A DNA stretch of 64,000 nt from Hygrophila difformis (GCA_030278955.1 JAOANR010000003.1:27915227-27979226), one strand, 5' to 3'. Positions 23,503-34,441 are shown, counted from the stretch's first letter. Program-made: numbers and translations. Notes: a model not told the origin generated them from the letters alone.

Positions 23503-24121
23503 TGCTTCTATTTTCTTCTTCTCTCTTCTTGTTTTTCTGAAATTGGAGAAGTGATTTTGAGGGTGAGGTTGGAACGGTGGTCGGAAACGACGGAGGACGG
23601 CGGTGGAGTGGTGGTTGGAGAAGGGCTGTCGAGGTTGGTGGATTTGGGCAGGAGGTTGGGTGGTGGCGACGAGGGGGCTTCTGGCGGCGGATCTGGAGTT
23701 TGGTGGTGGCGATGGCTGCTGCGGGTGGAGGTGCAGTGGCCGTGGGTGACTGTGGTGGTGGGTGGAGCTATGTGTTGACGGAGATGGCGGATGAGGGCAG
23801 CGGGGGCTGCGGTGGTGGCGACGAGGGATGAAGATGGTGGTGGCGCTGCGCTGGTCGGAAAGGGGTGTCGGAAATGGTGGCTCGGGTTTGGAATGGTGGA
23901 GACGGGACGGCAGTGGTGGAGGATATGCGGCCGTGAAGGGCGGAGGAAGTTTCGGAAATGGAGGCTGTAGGCGGAGGTGCCTGGCGGAGATGAGCTGTGG
24001 ACTGATGTGGTGGTGGTTCGCCGGAGGTGGCCGCCGGCCGGCGGTGGCGGCGCCGGCGGCAGGGGGCTAGGGTTAAGGTTAGGGTAGGGTTGGGCTTAGT
24101 GGTTTGGGCTTTTGGGTGATT

Positions 24122-24621
24122 NNNNNNNNNNNNNNNNNNNNNNNNNNNNNNNNNNNNNNNNNNNNNNNNNNNNNNNNNNNNNNNNNNNNNNNNNNNNNNN
24201 NNNNNNNNNNNNNNNNNNNNNNNNNNNNNNNNNNNNNNNNNNNNNNNNNNNNNNNNNNNNNNNNNNNNNNNNNNNNNNNNNNNNNNNNNNNNNNNNNNNN
24301 NNNNNNNNNNNNNNNNNNNNNNNNNNNNNNNNNNNNNNNNNNNNNNNNNNNNNNNNNNNNNNNNNNNNNNNNNNNNNNNNNNNNNNNNNNNNNNNNNNNN
24401 NNNNNNNNNNNNNNNNNNNNNNNNNNNNNNNNNNNNNNNNNNNNNNNNNNNNNNNNNNNNNNNNNNNNNNNNNNNNNNNNNNNNNNNNNNNNNNNNNNNN
24501 NNNNNNNNNNNNNNNNNNNNNNNNNNNNNNNNNNNNNNNNNNNNNNNNNNNNNNNNNNNNNNNNNNNNNNNNNNNNNNNNNNNNNNNNNNNNNNNNNNNN
24601 NNNNNNNNNNNNNNNNNNNNN
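24122..24621. other. assembly gap, 500 N
   Basis: Exactly 500 N, a typical placeholder for a scaffold join. The left flank ends TTTTGGGTGATT and the right begins GGGCCTGAGACAAG; in the other A LTR (7420-7445) these are directly adjacent, so no base appears to be missing. Confidence 0.95.
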
Positions 24622-25175
24622 GGGCCTGAGACAAGTTTTGGACTGGATTTGTTGGTTGTTGGGTTGGACTGCAAGTATTGGGCTTGGGGGTTTTTGGACT
24701 TAATTCTTGGACCAAATAATTTACCTGCAATTAATTAAAATCAGAAGTGATTAGTTGACCAATTATTTTTTAACTAAAGCAGAAAATAGAAATAAAAACA
24801 AACATAAAAATTATAAATATATACATTAAAATGTAAAAATAAAAATAATATAAATATAATATTTATTCCACTTGATTATTTGGTCTGTGTTCCATTTAAT
24901 GAACTCGTGTTCCACCGAATAGACAACAACGAACCAAAATTAATCAAGTGTATGAGTTTTAATATTTTTATCATGTTTTTGGGTTTTTTAATATAAAATT
25001 AATAAAAATAACAATATTTTTGTGTTTTTCAATACCAGCTTATTATTTATACAAATTTGAATATATCTGTCAAATTCAACTGCTTTCTTATTTAAATAAG
25101 ACCGGAATGCGATCAAATGCCCATGTTTAGACACGGAAATAGATTGAAAATAATGGTCAATTTTGGCCATTATCA

Positions 25176-25180
25176 GTGGT
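25176..25180. repeat. target site duplication GTGGT (right, element A)
   Basis: Second copy, directly after ATTATCA. With one copy removed, gene X is in frame across the insertion. Confidence 0.9.
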
Positions 25181-25630
25181 AGAGGCAGAGGTAGAGGCAG
25201 AGGGAGAGCTCAGCCACAGCAGTCGCAGCAGTCACATCAGCAGTATCCGGGAGAGCCTGATTGGGCTAGGGCATTGAGGATTGATCAGCAGACGATGATG
25301 ACCAACCAGCAAAATTGGATGAACACTATGGATGAGAGGATGAGGTTGGTAACTCAGAGGCAAAACTTTTTGAGCGATCAGATTGAAAAGAATGCTCGAG
25401 CCCAAGCTTACCATGCAGCCAGACTAGAGTATTTTATGTCCCAGAGCCTAGGGCAACGTTATGTCGCTCCTCAGACACCTTCTGAGGACGATGATGATGA
25501 GGACTATGTTGGGTCTGGGGATGGTGGTGATGATGCTGCGGATGATGATGCTGAGGATGCTGATGCTGGAGATGGGTCTGAAGAAGTAGGGGACAATGAT
25601 GATGATGATGATTCTGAGGACTCAGACTGA
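25181..25630 (+). pseudogene. gene X, 3' part: ORF1-like protein C-terminus
   Basis: 150 codons, open to TGA at 25628-25630. It begins with an RG repeat (the last codon left of the insertion, ending at 2242, runs into it in phase), then a Gln/Ser stretch, a coiled-coil-like region (MDERMRLVTQRQNFLSDQIE) and LEYFMSQSLGQRYVAPQ. A very acidic Asp/Glu tail ends it. The YFMSQSLGQRYVAP block matches FFMSESLGDRYIPP near the end of gene Y (about 28024-28065), which shows that this is the C-terminus of the same family. An ATG at 25163 lies inside the transposon end and is spurious. Confidence 0.75.
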
Positions 25631-26084
25631 GTGTGAAAGATGAGCGATAGATAGGCTTGTGATCATTAGATATGACATGTATTGATAGGCCTATGTATTT
25701 GACTCTATTTTTATTTTGCTACATTTTAGTTATTTTCATTTGGGGTTGTATTGTCCTAACTCTATTTTTTATTATTTTTGCTATCTTAGAGTTATTATTT
25801 CTATTATCCATGTCTTTTGATTAGATGGAGTATTAGATGGTGCTTATTTAGATTATAAGAGTGTTAGTTGCTTTTAAATTCAATAAAGTAGCTCTTACCA
25901 ATAACATGCTAAATTGAGTTGTTTTGAACTGGTAAAAAGATCAATGAAGTTTATTTGGACTAGATTGAGGTGTAGATGAAGTGAAATTGGTATTGTTGAG
26001 TGATTTGGAGATTTTGGACATCATGGGGAAGAACTTAGGAAAAACACATTCGGCTCGAATTGACACAGAATGCGCCACTTAGGC
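25631..26084. other. non-coding DNA after gene X
   Basis: About 450 bp of T-rich then mixed sequence with no frame or repeat of note, resembling a 3' untranslated region. It ends where the GCGCC array begins. Confidence 0.5.
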
Positions 26085-26402
26085 ACTGTGGCGCCTAATC
26101 ATGCCCTGAAGCGCCATTTTATGCGCCAGAAAACTTAGAAATTTTTCTAAGTTTTTCCAAAATGCGTCACACATGCTTGGTGGCGCATAAATCTGCCTTT
26201 CTGCGCCACTTTTTGCGCCGCAGAATTAAAATTTTTCCAAGTTTGCTTCAGGATGCGCCACTTCTTCTTGGCGGCGCATAAAACTCCCTTCCTGCGCCAA
26301 TTTTTGCGCCATGGCTTATTTTTAAATTTATATTATTTTCAAAATGCGCCATTTGTGCTGTGTGGCGCCTAAAAGTGACATTCTGCGCCACTTTTTGCGC
26401 CA
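26085..26402. repeat. GCGCC hairpin array upstream of gene Y (4 units, ~91 bp)
   Basis: Units start near 26088, 26161, 26253 and 26344. Each has the order ATGCGCCAC..., a GGCGCMTAAAA arm, and GCGCCACTTTTTGCGCC. The same four-unit design occurs in the Y LTR at 29858-30190. Confidence 0.8.
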
Positions 26403-26573
26403 CTGACGCAAATTTTTCAAAAATTCGCGAATCCAAAATATTCAAATCATATCTATTCGATTTTTGGGATCCTAAACAGCATTATACTAACTCCAAATCA
26501 TATGTTTAGTGTATATTTGGATCTAGATTAAATCAATCCCGCCATATCTCAACAAAATCAAGATTTCACCCCC

Positions 26574-26581
26574 TTTAAAAG
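26574..26581 (+). promoter_or_regulatory. TATA-like motif upstream of gene Y
   Basis: TTTAAAAG about 110 bp before ATG 26690, after a C-rich run and before a pyrimidine-rich stretch (TTTTTCTCTTCTTCC) like a plant 5' leader. Weak evidence on its own. Confidence 0.35.
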
Positions 26582-26689
26582 AGCCATGACCGATCGGTCA
26601 TACTCTCATTCTCAAATCTGTCAATTTTTCTCTTCTTCCAGTTTAATTAGCTTTCCAATCCCAATCCTTTCTTCCTAAATTCTGCCACC

Positions 26690-28147
26690 ATGAGACCAAA
26701 GAGAAAGAATAACCCAAGAAACAATGGTGGAAAGAAATTGAAAGCCACAGAGCCTGCTCCATCACAGACACCAGAAATTAATGAACCCATTCTGGAGCCG
26801 GCTGCTGTGGGTGCTGAAGATGAGTTTGTGAACAATCTGGTAGTTCCCGATTCATATAATGGTTACGATACTTCTTTCAATTCTGCTCAACCAACGGAGG
26901 ATGATCCACAGCAAGAAGAAGATGTCGCTGAATCCCCGGAGGAAATCTCACCAGAAATTCCTCGTGAATCTAAAACCAAGAGGAAGAGTCACAATAGAAA
27001 GAATGATACTACCCCTCTGGAAGAATTAACAGGAGATACGTTTAATCCAGCTATTTTCATCAATCAAACTGCATATTCTTATTATCAGAAGATGGTGGAA
27101 AGATGGATTATTCCGGATAAAGGGTTCACTGAAGCTGACATGGAGCGATTTTCGGTTCATGATGCTCTCATGAGTTGAGGATGGATGAAATTTGTTGCGC
27201 ATCCGGAAGGAGTTTATTCTTGGGAGCTTACCAGACAGTTCTTGTGCAATGCTCAGTATGATCGTTATACCTCATGGATTAGGGGAGTGCCTGTGCCATA
27301 TGATCCCGCAGTAATCAATGAACTTTATGGTACTGTGGATGTTTCTTGCCCAGCTACGAAGAAGAAGCACTTTCATGGCCCTATTCATGAAGAGGAAGGA
27401 GGACCCAAATTGGAGAAAAGAATTTTGAAAGAGATGTTTGAAACTCAAAAGAAGGTGGCCTACATAGGAGAGAAGAAGGAGAATGTTGTAGCTACTTTAA
27501 TGGCTGCACCGCTTTATCAGATCTACCTGCTCTACAAGCATAAGGTATTTCCTACTTCGCACACTTCACAACCGAGTGCAGAGGAGCTTTATTTTGTGTA
27601 TTGTGTGAAGAACGGGTTGCCTATTGATATTGGAGAGATGATAGCATATGAGCTGGATAAAATGGCGTCTGACACTGCACGGATTGTGCTGGGATTTCCT
27701 GCACTGATCTGGACACTTTGTGAGAGAGCTGGAGTGAATATGACGGCCTATGCTCATGATGTGAAGCCAAAGCCTCCTATCTCCTTCAAGAATTTCTATA
27801 ATAAGCCTGGAGTAAAGTGTGCAGAGCTTGGTTACCCTACTACATCCCGTGGGACACCCACTTGTCATCCTGATAGACCTAGTACATCTGGTACTAAGGT
27901 GGAGCCTGCAGAGATCGCAATCAATAGGATGACCTATGAGATTCATCAGTTTAGAGAGGAGATGAAGAGGAAGGAGGATAGTACACGAGCACAAATTTCA
28001 CAACTTTCTAGTAGACTTGAATTCTTCATGTCTGAAAGTCTAGGTGATCGATATATTCCTCCTACTACTAGTTCGAGCTCTACAGGGAATGATGATGTTC
28101 CTAGGGAAAATGAAGTAGGTGATTCGGATGGATCTTTAGAAATCTAG
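26690..28147 (+). pseudogene. gene Y: ORF1-like plant transposon protein, one in-frame stop
   Basis: One frame of 486 codons from ATG 26690 (context GCCACCATGA) to TAG 28145-28147, broken only by TGA at 27176-27178. At that place gene X has Arg, so a CGA to TGA change is likely. Order of parts: basic N-terminus with a nuclear-targeting-like KRKNNPRNN, acidic linker, YSYYQKMVERWIIPDKGFTE, FVAHPEGVYSWELTRQFLCN, VPYDPAVINELYGTVDV, FPTSHTSQPSAEELYFVYCV, IVLGFPALIWTLCERAGVNM, and a coiled-coil-like C-terminus (REEMKRKEDSTRAQISQLSS). It is a full-length paralogue of gene X and more distantly of the Athila ORF1 at 50676. It lies between missing pol and a 3' LTR, the ORF1 position of Athila elements. 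Function unknown; an envelope-like role has been proposed for this position but nothing here shows it. Confidence 0.78.
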
Positions 28148-29517
28148 ATTTTTGATTAGATAGGATTGCTCCCTTTTTGGTTTAATTTGTAATTGTTAGA
28201 ATTATTTTGGTACTATTTTGCTTATTTAATTAGCTTCTTTATGTAATAGTTGCTAGAATTTGTGGTATTTTGCTTTTGGTAAATTTATGGAATTTAATAT
28301 TTTAATTAAATCTGTCCTTGTTTATTTAATGGATGAAAATGATTATTAAAAATCAAAAATCTGAAATTTATAAATTAAAATAATAAAAATCTGAATTAAA
28401 TAAATAATGGATAGAAATTTAATTGTTTGAATCTATAAATTATCATGTGTTCTAACATTTATCTTTTGTATGAGCAAATACCATATAAATATATAAAGCA
28501 GCAGGATATACCATGAGAAACAAGCAAAAGGGGGACATTCAATACGGTGAAAGAATTTCTAGGATCTACATATTCCAGGTGTGATCTTTTTATGTATTAT
28601 GTTATCAATTTGCATGAAGAATATGGTAAGATATTGAGTTGATTTAATTTTAGTTTATTTTATTATTTACTGTGCTTTAAATAAAATGGTACATGCATGA
28701 CTAGTTATTTTAAATTTAAATTGTGTTTTCCCAGTGGTGCTATTATTTAGAGATTATCACATCATTGCCAATCTGGAGAAAATCCAAATAAGTCTAAATG
28801 TTCTGCTTTAATCCGATTTTACAATTTAATGAGTGTTAGGTTTCTTAGTTTAAAGTTCTAGACTTTGTCAAATTGTTATGCAAGTTGTTTGAGCTATTGG
28901 TGACAATTCTATTTGCCTTGCAGAAAGCTTTTTGATTAATTAGACTAGTTATTTGAAATGTGGAGAGTTATCATTATTTATAAACAAATATGCTCGTTCC
29001 AAGTCTTTTTAAATGCTTAATTAAAATAAAGTCAGAGTGAGAACCCTGTAAAAAAAAAAGTTATCTTGCAAAAAGAAAAGAAAAATTAAAGAATGCAAGA
29101 TTTAAAAAAAAAGAGGGTGATCAAATAAAAATTCATAAACTCTTGACTGGATGACTGGCACATATTCGGTGACACGAGTAGCTTTTGAAATTCAACCGTC
29201 TACAACTCAGCCAAAGTGTCGAGAATATAGTGAAACCTAGCCATAGATTGAGCATATTTAAAGACTGGAATAGAAAAGCATATTTACATTATTCACTTTC
29301 CCATATTGAGTGCTAGGTATAATTGATCTGTTTTCTGTATTGTAAGTGCTTTGGACATCTGGTTCTAATAACTGATGCATATCAATTTGCCTAGTTCTAG
29401 TACATTAAACTTTGAACCCTCTTATCTCATTTTGTTGTTGAAATCTACGATTTGGCAGAACTATAAAGACTTTATCTCTATTATCTTGATTGGCAAGTTG
29501 ATGTGCTAATTGATCTC
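28148..29517 (+). other. 3' non-coding region of the gene Y element
   Basis: About 1.4 kb of AT-rich DNA between ORF1 and the purine tract, with A-rich runs near 29050-29115. No frame of interest. Long 3' non-coding regions are usual in Athila elements. Confidence 0.65.
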
Positions 29518-29538
29518 ATTGCTCAAGGGACGAGCAAT
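29518..29538 (+). other. PPT-proximal stem-loop, gene Y element
   Basis: Perfect 7-bp stem ATTGCTC/GAGCAAT with the 7-nt loop AAGGGAC, four nt before the purine tract. Confidence 0.75.
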
Positions 29539-29542
29539 ATTT

Positions 29543-29556
29543 AAGTGTGAGGATGT
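29543..29556 (+). other. Polypurine tract of the gene Y element
   Basis: AAGTGTGAGGATGT followed by the LTR start TGATGCACCC. Confidence 0.8.
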
Positions 29557-29857
29557 TGATGCACCCTGTGAAACCACATTTAAATAAGCTTAAATTATGA
29601 TAAAATGAACCTAAATTGCATGCATGAGACCCTATTTTACTGCTTTTTAGTGTACATTTCATGTGATGTGTAAATATTAATAAGACTGATTAAATTGAGC
29701 TTATTTGAGTTCAATTTATCTTGTTTTATGCTTTTTAATAAGACTTTGGCAATTCTAATACATTGCAATGATGTTTCAGGCATTAAAATGAAGAAAGAAG
29801 ATGTTCGGAGGTCAAAGGATGCAAAATTCGGAATTTTCAACACTGGAAGGCCCCAGA

Positions 29858-30190
29858 ATGCGCCACATAGGCATGGCGGCGCATAAAAATGCTCTCCAGC
29901 GCCATTTTATGCGCCACTTCAACACTTGGGAAAATTTCGGATGGAAAAAGCTTCAGGATGCGCCAACTCTTCTTGGCGGCGCATAAAAAGCCATTCAAGC
30001 GCCACTTTTTGCGCCGAGGTCGAATTTTAGGAAATTGTCAGAATGCACCGCTTCTTCTTGGCGGCGCCTGAAACCACCTTGGAGCGCCACTTTTTGCGCC
30101 GTTTTGGAAAATTCGGAAAATCGGCGTATGCGCCAGTTCTCCTTGGTGGCGCCTAAAACCCTCTCCGAGCGCCGTTTTATGCGCCATCGT
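29858..30190. repeat. GCGCC hairpin array in the Y LTR (4 units, ~90 bp)
   Basis: Units start near 29858, 29949, 30042 and 30127, each with TGCGCCA, CTTGGCGGCGCMT and AGCGCCACTTTTTGCGCC. It is equivalent in design, though not identical in sequence, to 26085-26402. Confidence 0.8.
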
Positions 30191-31393
30191 CGCAGTTGGG
30201 CAGTTTTCTAACCTCCCGAACACGGTTTTAAGGGGCGTTTTTCTTCATTTCTTCATACCACAGACTGAAAAATTCGAAAGGATACACTCTGAAATCATCT
30301 GCAAATGGGAGAAGAAGGCCGGAAACACAAATCCATGCCGGAGGAATGCATCAAGGACGCTGTTCTGGGCGTGTTCTTCCTATTCTAGGTGTTGCCTTTC
30401 TTTTTCTTGCTTTGTAATGAATTGAATTTGCCTTTAAAAGTAATCTGCTATCATGTTCTTAATTTGTAGACGGATTTCTGTAATGTTCGTGTTAGAAGTG
30501 TTCTAGAACGGGAGTTCAGAATCACTTTGAAGTACGAATTCATCTTTTATGGAAGTAATATGATATGCCGATGTTTTATTATGTAATCTGGATTAATCTG
30601 TTTGAATTATTAGAATGTGGATTAAAATCATGTATTGTATGCCTGCATTTGATCGATAATTAGAATGTAGGAGAAATCTGGAATCTGTCATTTTAATCGA
30701 TCAATCTGCTTTAATGTGTTTTAATTAATCTGCTGCAATATTAATCTATTCATATACTAAATTTAGGATTATATGTTAAATGTTACGGAAATTGATCGAT
30801 CTTTTGTGTTTTATCAAATCTGTGATTTAGAATATTAATCTGCTAAAAGCCTGACTGATCGATCAAATCTGTAATTCCCTATTTTTAGTAATCTGGCATT
30901 AATTCTAATTTATCTGCATTTTAATAATATTAATTAAATCCAGTTTACCATGTTTTGCTATTATTTTACCATAATTGTTAAATTATTTACACTGTTCTGC
31001 ATAATTAAATGTTAGAATCTAATTCTATAAATTCTGCTTTGCTAAATCGGGAGATAAAAAGTGGGATTCATATTTTAGTACCGGAATTGGGAATAAATTA
31101 CATTAAAGATGGATTCTGGCATGTGCACAATGATTTGGGAAATGAAAAGTGCCTATTAATTGCTATAGGAAAATTTGTAAGCTTGGGAAAGACTCAAATT
31201 TAAGCCTAAAATAATAATTGCAGAATGTTAGATAATTTAACCAACTTCCATGAAATCTGTTTAAGCATAATTTGATTATTAGCAGATTATAATATTTTTA
31301 ATCTTTATAAAATAATTAATTTTAAGAAATTGATTTTTAGAACATTGGGAAATGTCAAATTATTACACAATTTCTATTTTATATAAAGATGGC

Positions 31394-31398
31394 AATAT
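31394..31398. repeat. target site duplication AATAT (left, three-LTR complex)
   Basis: AATAT precedes TGTAATACCCC and recurs at 42316-42320 after TGTTACA. Confidence 0.9.
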
Positions 31399-31943
31399 TG
31401 TAATACCCCAGATTTTTATCAACGCCCAAAGGAATAAAATTTATTCCGATCAATGTCGAAATATCTCCGAGAAGAAGAAAATAATTTATCACAATAAATT
31501 ATTGCTCGGAAATAAAACGCCGATAGATTCAAATTCAAAACGGAATAAAAGAGGGAAAGGAAGCCCGAAGACATTCCATGAATTGAGTCAAGATAATTGG
31601 AATTAAATTCAAGAAGGAAAAGAATTTTAATTCCAAGAACCCGTGAAGTCGGAAGAAATTTAATGATACAAGTTATTGCACGGGAATCAAAAGACGACAA
31701 ATTGGAAGCCGACGAACCCGAGAAATCGCCATCGAAAATTTAAATCCAAAAATAAAGAATTGGATTTAAATTATTAAAACCGAAATAATTCCGAGAGAGC
31801 GGAATTTATTATTTACCGGAAGATAACAACTCGAAACGAGTTTATCGAATTGTCCCAACAATCACGGATAATTCCCACATTATGATTTTTATTTTTGTAG
31901 ATAAGGAATCTTAATATTAAAAAAAAAAAAAAAATATTAAAAG

Positions 31944-32015
31944 TTACTGTAGCACGTGTCTACTGTAGCAGTACTGTAGCAGTACTGTAGCACGTGCGGG
32001 TACTGTAGCAGCCGA
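31944..32015 (+). repeat. TACTGTAGCA tandem motif (six copies)
   Basis: Six copies of TACTGTAGCA, two followed by CGTG, lie within 70 nt directly after the A-run in the U3-like part of the LTR. The pattern suggests repeated protein binding sites; that is inference. Copies recur in LTRs b and c. Confidence 0.75.
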
Positions 32016-32554
32016 TCTCTTGTCGGATTTTTGTCCCTTTAATGCCAAAAATACACCCCCAACACCCCATTATCACCCATCTACTTCATTTCTTCACCCA
32101 AAAACACTCCCAAAACTCTCCCAAAGCCAAAACACCTTTCCGGCGAACTTCCGACGAACTTCCGGCAACTTTCCGGCAACCAAATCCGACCAAGGAAGTG
32201 TGTAGATCAAGGATCACAGTGCTTAGATCTTTGGTAAGTAGTATCTTAGGTTCTCAATCTCGTTTTTCCTCTCAAATCCCCAATCTAACTCTTGAATCGT
32301 TGATTGCAAATACGTTCGTGGCCAAAGTCGGGAACTTTGCGTTTCGTAGATCCGTTCGTAGGTGTTTGGACGACTCAAGAACACAATCTTTGTAAGTTAA
32401 CCTTACTATGGTTTTGGGTGACTTAAAATGCAACAAAAACATAGAGTTTTAAAAACTCTAAAATCTGTCAACAAGAGAAACCCTCAACGCAGCGTTTTCG
32501 TATGAATTTTTCAAACCTCTAAAGCTGCTCAAACAAGAAAACTCAAAACATGAA

Positions 32555-33380
32555 AAGTGTTCCTAAGACTTTGGTCTAGCTTCTGTAAAAATTTTAGAAT
32601 TTTTCATGATGTTTTGAAACCTGAAACCAACCCAAAACCGAAGAGTATTAAATCTGGATCTTAGAACTTTGGACAGATTTCACTCTCAATCTTGTTAGCC
32701 ATTTTGACCTTGGATCTAGGCCGATCTAGGATTGGTGTTGAACATGAAAGTTGTAGATCTATGAGTTTGGAATATTACTGTAAGTTTTTAGAATTTTTCG
32801 TTGAGATTTGAGCCTCCGAATCTGAGCCGATCCGATCTGCGTTAGTACTAATGTCAAGAACCTTGACAGATTTCTTAACCGAACTTGATGAGCATATTTC
32901 TATTACTTCGAGTGTTCAAACCTGAAAACTCAAAACTAAGATTTTGATCCAAAGATCATAAGCTATATTGTGTAAAAATTTCAAAGATTTTCATCAAGTT
33001 TTGATACCCCAAATCGTATCGAACATATTCTGCGTTTTAAGAATTGTCAAAGGATGACAGATTTCATAGCCGATCTTGATGAGCTTATTCCTATCATTTA
33101 TAGTCCGAACCAATCTTTGAGTTCTAAACAAAAGTTGTTGGAAATCATGTCTAGTATGTCTCTGTAAAATTTCAGAATTTTTGGAGTCCATTTGATATGA
33201 TAAAAAGTCGAATCTTTTAACGTTGTCAAACCTGAATCCTGACAGCATACCATTTCTGTAGAAAACTTGATTTTTTTGACATACTTCCCATCGTTTTTCC
33301 GAAAAACTTAAAACACGAAAGTTGTTCGTTGGGATGTTTTTGAGCTACTGTACAAATTTCAGAACAATCGCCTAAGAAAT
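32555..33380 (+). repeat. five ~190-bp degenerate modules in LTR a
   Basis: Anchors (AAGTTGT or its variants) lie near 32555, 32748, 32938, 33132 and 33319, spacings 193, 190, 194 and 187 bp. Each is followed by a CTGTAAAAATTTCAGAATTTT-like block. Same design as in the 15413 LTR. Confidence 0.75.
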
Positions 33381-33574
33381 GGATTTTTAAACCAAAAAGG
33401 CGCAAACTATGACATCGATCGATTTTTGAAATCTTTTAAACAACGATCGAGACGTTGGAATTACGATAAAGCTATATTTTTGAAAAATCCCGTTACACCA
33501 AATAAAAACATTTTCTGTAAAAGAATTCTTTAGAAACATTGGGGAATTTATGACCAAGTTTGATATTATCAATA

Positions 33575-33895
33575 TGGCCAGACGGCTTGTGGACATAAGA
33601 GCCCAAGCGAACGGCTAGTGGACATAAGAGCCCTAGCGAATGGTCGACCAAACGGCTTGTGGACATAAGAGCCCAAGCGAACGGCCAGTGGACATAAGAG
33701 CCCTGGCGAATGGTTATAAATATTGATTATGAGGATTGCGGTCACAAGAGCCCTGGTGTATGGTGAACTATAAAAGAAACGAAAAATATTTTGAGAAGTG
33801 ATACTTATGAAATTGGCTGAGGCCGCCGGATCACCGGCTAAATGATACTTTTGAAATTGGCTGCGGCCGCCGGATCACCGGCTAAATGATATTTT
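33575..33895 (+). repeat. 70-bp tandem repeat and duplicated GCCGCCGGATCACCGGC block
   Basis: Two 70-bp units (33583 and 33653) built from GGCTTGTGGACATAAGAGCC and CTAGTGGACATAAGAGCC, a partial third, then two copies of GGCCGCCGGATCACCGGCTA near 33822 and 33865. They hold the place of the hairpin array in the 15413 LTR, which ends with one GGCCGCCGGTTCACCGGCTA. Confidence 0.75.
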
Positions 33896-34429
33896 GATGA
33901 AATGGTTATGTAACGGGAGAACAAAATATTTAAGGTTTTTAAGTCTTTATGCCTTGCAAATCATTTTCCTACAAGAAATCTTTTTATAAAATTTAACTAA
34001 AGGCTTTGAAACCCCTAACCCATGCTATGTGTTAGCTTACTCAGCGCGTTTTTGCTGACCCAAACCATATATCTCCTTTTTCTTACAGAGTACGAAGAAT
34101 ATGCATCGTCATATGCATACATGGGAACATTAAGGGAAATCTTTATTTTAAATCCCTGCGTTTAATTACGACTTGCATGAACGGGAATGTTTAATCCCGT
34201 GTTTTGGCCATGTTGGCCCTATATTTAATTTCCGCTGCACAATTTATATTTCTGCTGCAATTTTGATGTACTATCTTTAAGTTATATATGAATGGGCTGT
34301 TTGAATATTTTAAATTCTGAAAAACCATAGCCTTGCATCTCTTTAGTGAGCTCGGAGAAACCGTGTCTTGCTAGGGAGGTGTGGCGGTGGCATCCCGGCC
34401 TGGGTTACCAAAACCGGGGTGTTACAATG

Positions 34430-34441
34430 TGGTATCAGAGC
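34430..34441 (+). other. Primer binding site, initiator Met-tRNA type (internal 1)
   Basis: TGGTATCAGAGC, three nt after LTR a. Confidence 0.92.

Larger units (their letters stand above)
2243..25175 (-). mobile_element. Element A: non-autonomous Athila-lineage LTR retrotransposon with giant LTRs
   Basis: Both LTRs read TGAAAC...ATTATCA on the plus strand. Orientation is minus: an 18-nt site matching the Asp-tRNA 3' end (10837-10854) touches the right LTR, and a purine tract (TGTGAGGATGT on the minus strand) touches the left LTR. LTRs are 5745 bp (2243-7987) and 5731 bp once the nested element, one copy of its duplication and the 500 N are removed. The 14-bp difference is explained by a 15-bp deletion near 15152 and a one-base gain near 23648. 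The internal part (7988-10854) has no gag or pol. A hand comparison finds very roughly 25-35 substitutions between LTRs, about 0.5%. It could have been mobilised only with enzymes from another element. Confidence 0.9.
10855..25175 (-). repeat. 5' LTR of element A (interrupted by a nested element and an assembly gap)
   Basis: The LTR runs 10855-15412, is broken by the gag-only element (15413-23497 plus one CTTTT), resumes at 23503 and ends ATTATCA at 25175. After removing the insert and the N run it is 5731 bp and collinear with 2243-7987. Its TATA box is at 11266-11275. Confidence 0.9.
31399..34426 (+). repeat. LTR a of the complex (3028 bp)
   Basis: TGTAATACCCC to GGGGTGTTACA. Contains a run of 16 A (31919-31934), a TACTGTAGCA array, five ~190-bp modules and a 70-bp tandem repeat. 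It is a cousin of the 15413 LTR: tails from TTACAGAGTACG onward are similar. Confidence 0.92.

Noticed and set aside
32042..32395. 117-residue open frame repeated three times (32042, 35986, 39931)
   Set aside because: It lies within LTRs a, b and c and repeats because the LTRs do. It has no recognisable domain and crosses GTAAGT donor-like sites; not called as a gene.
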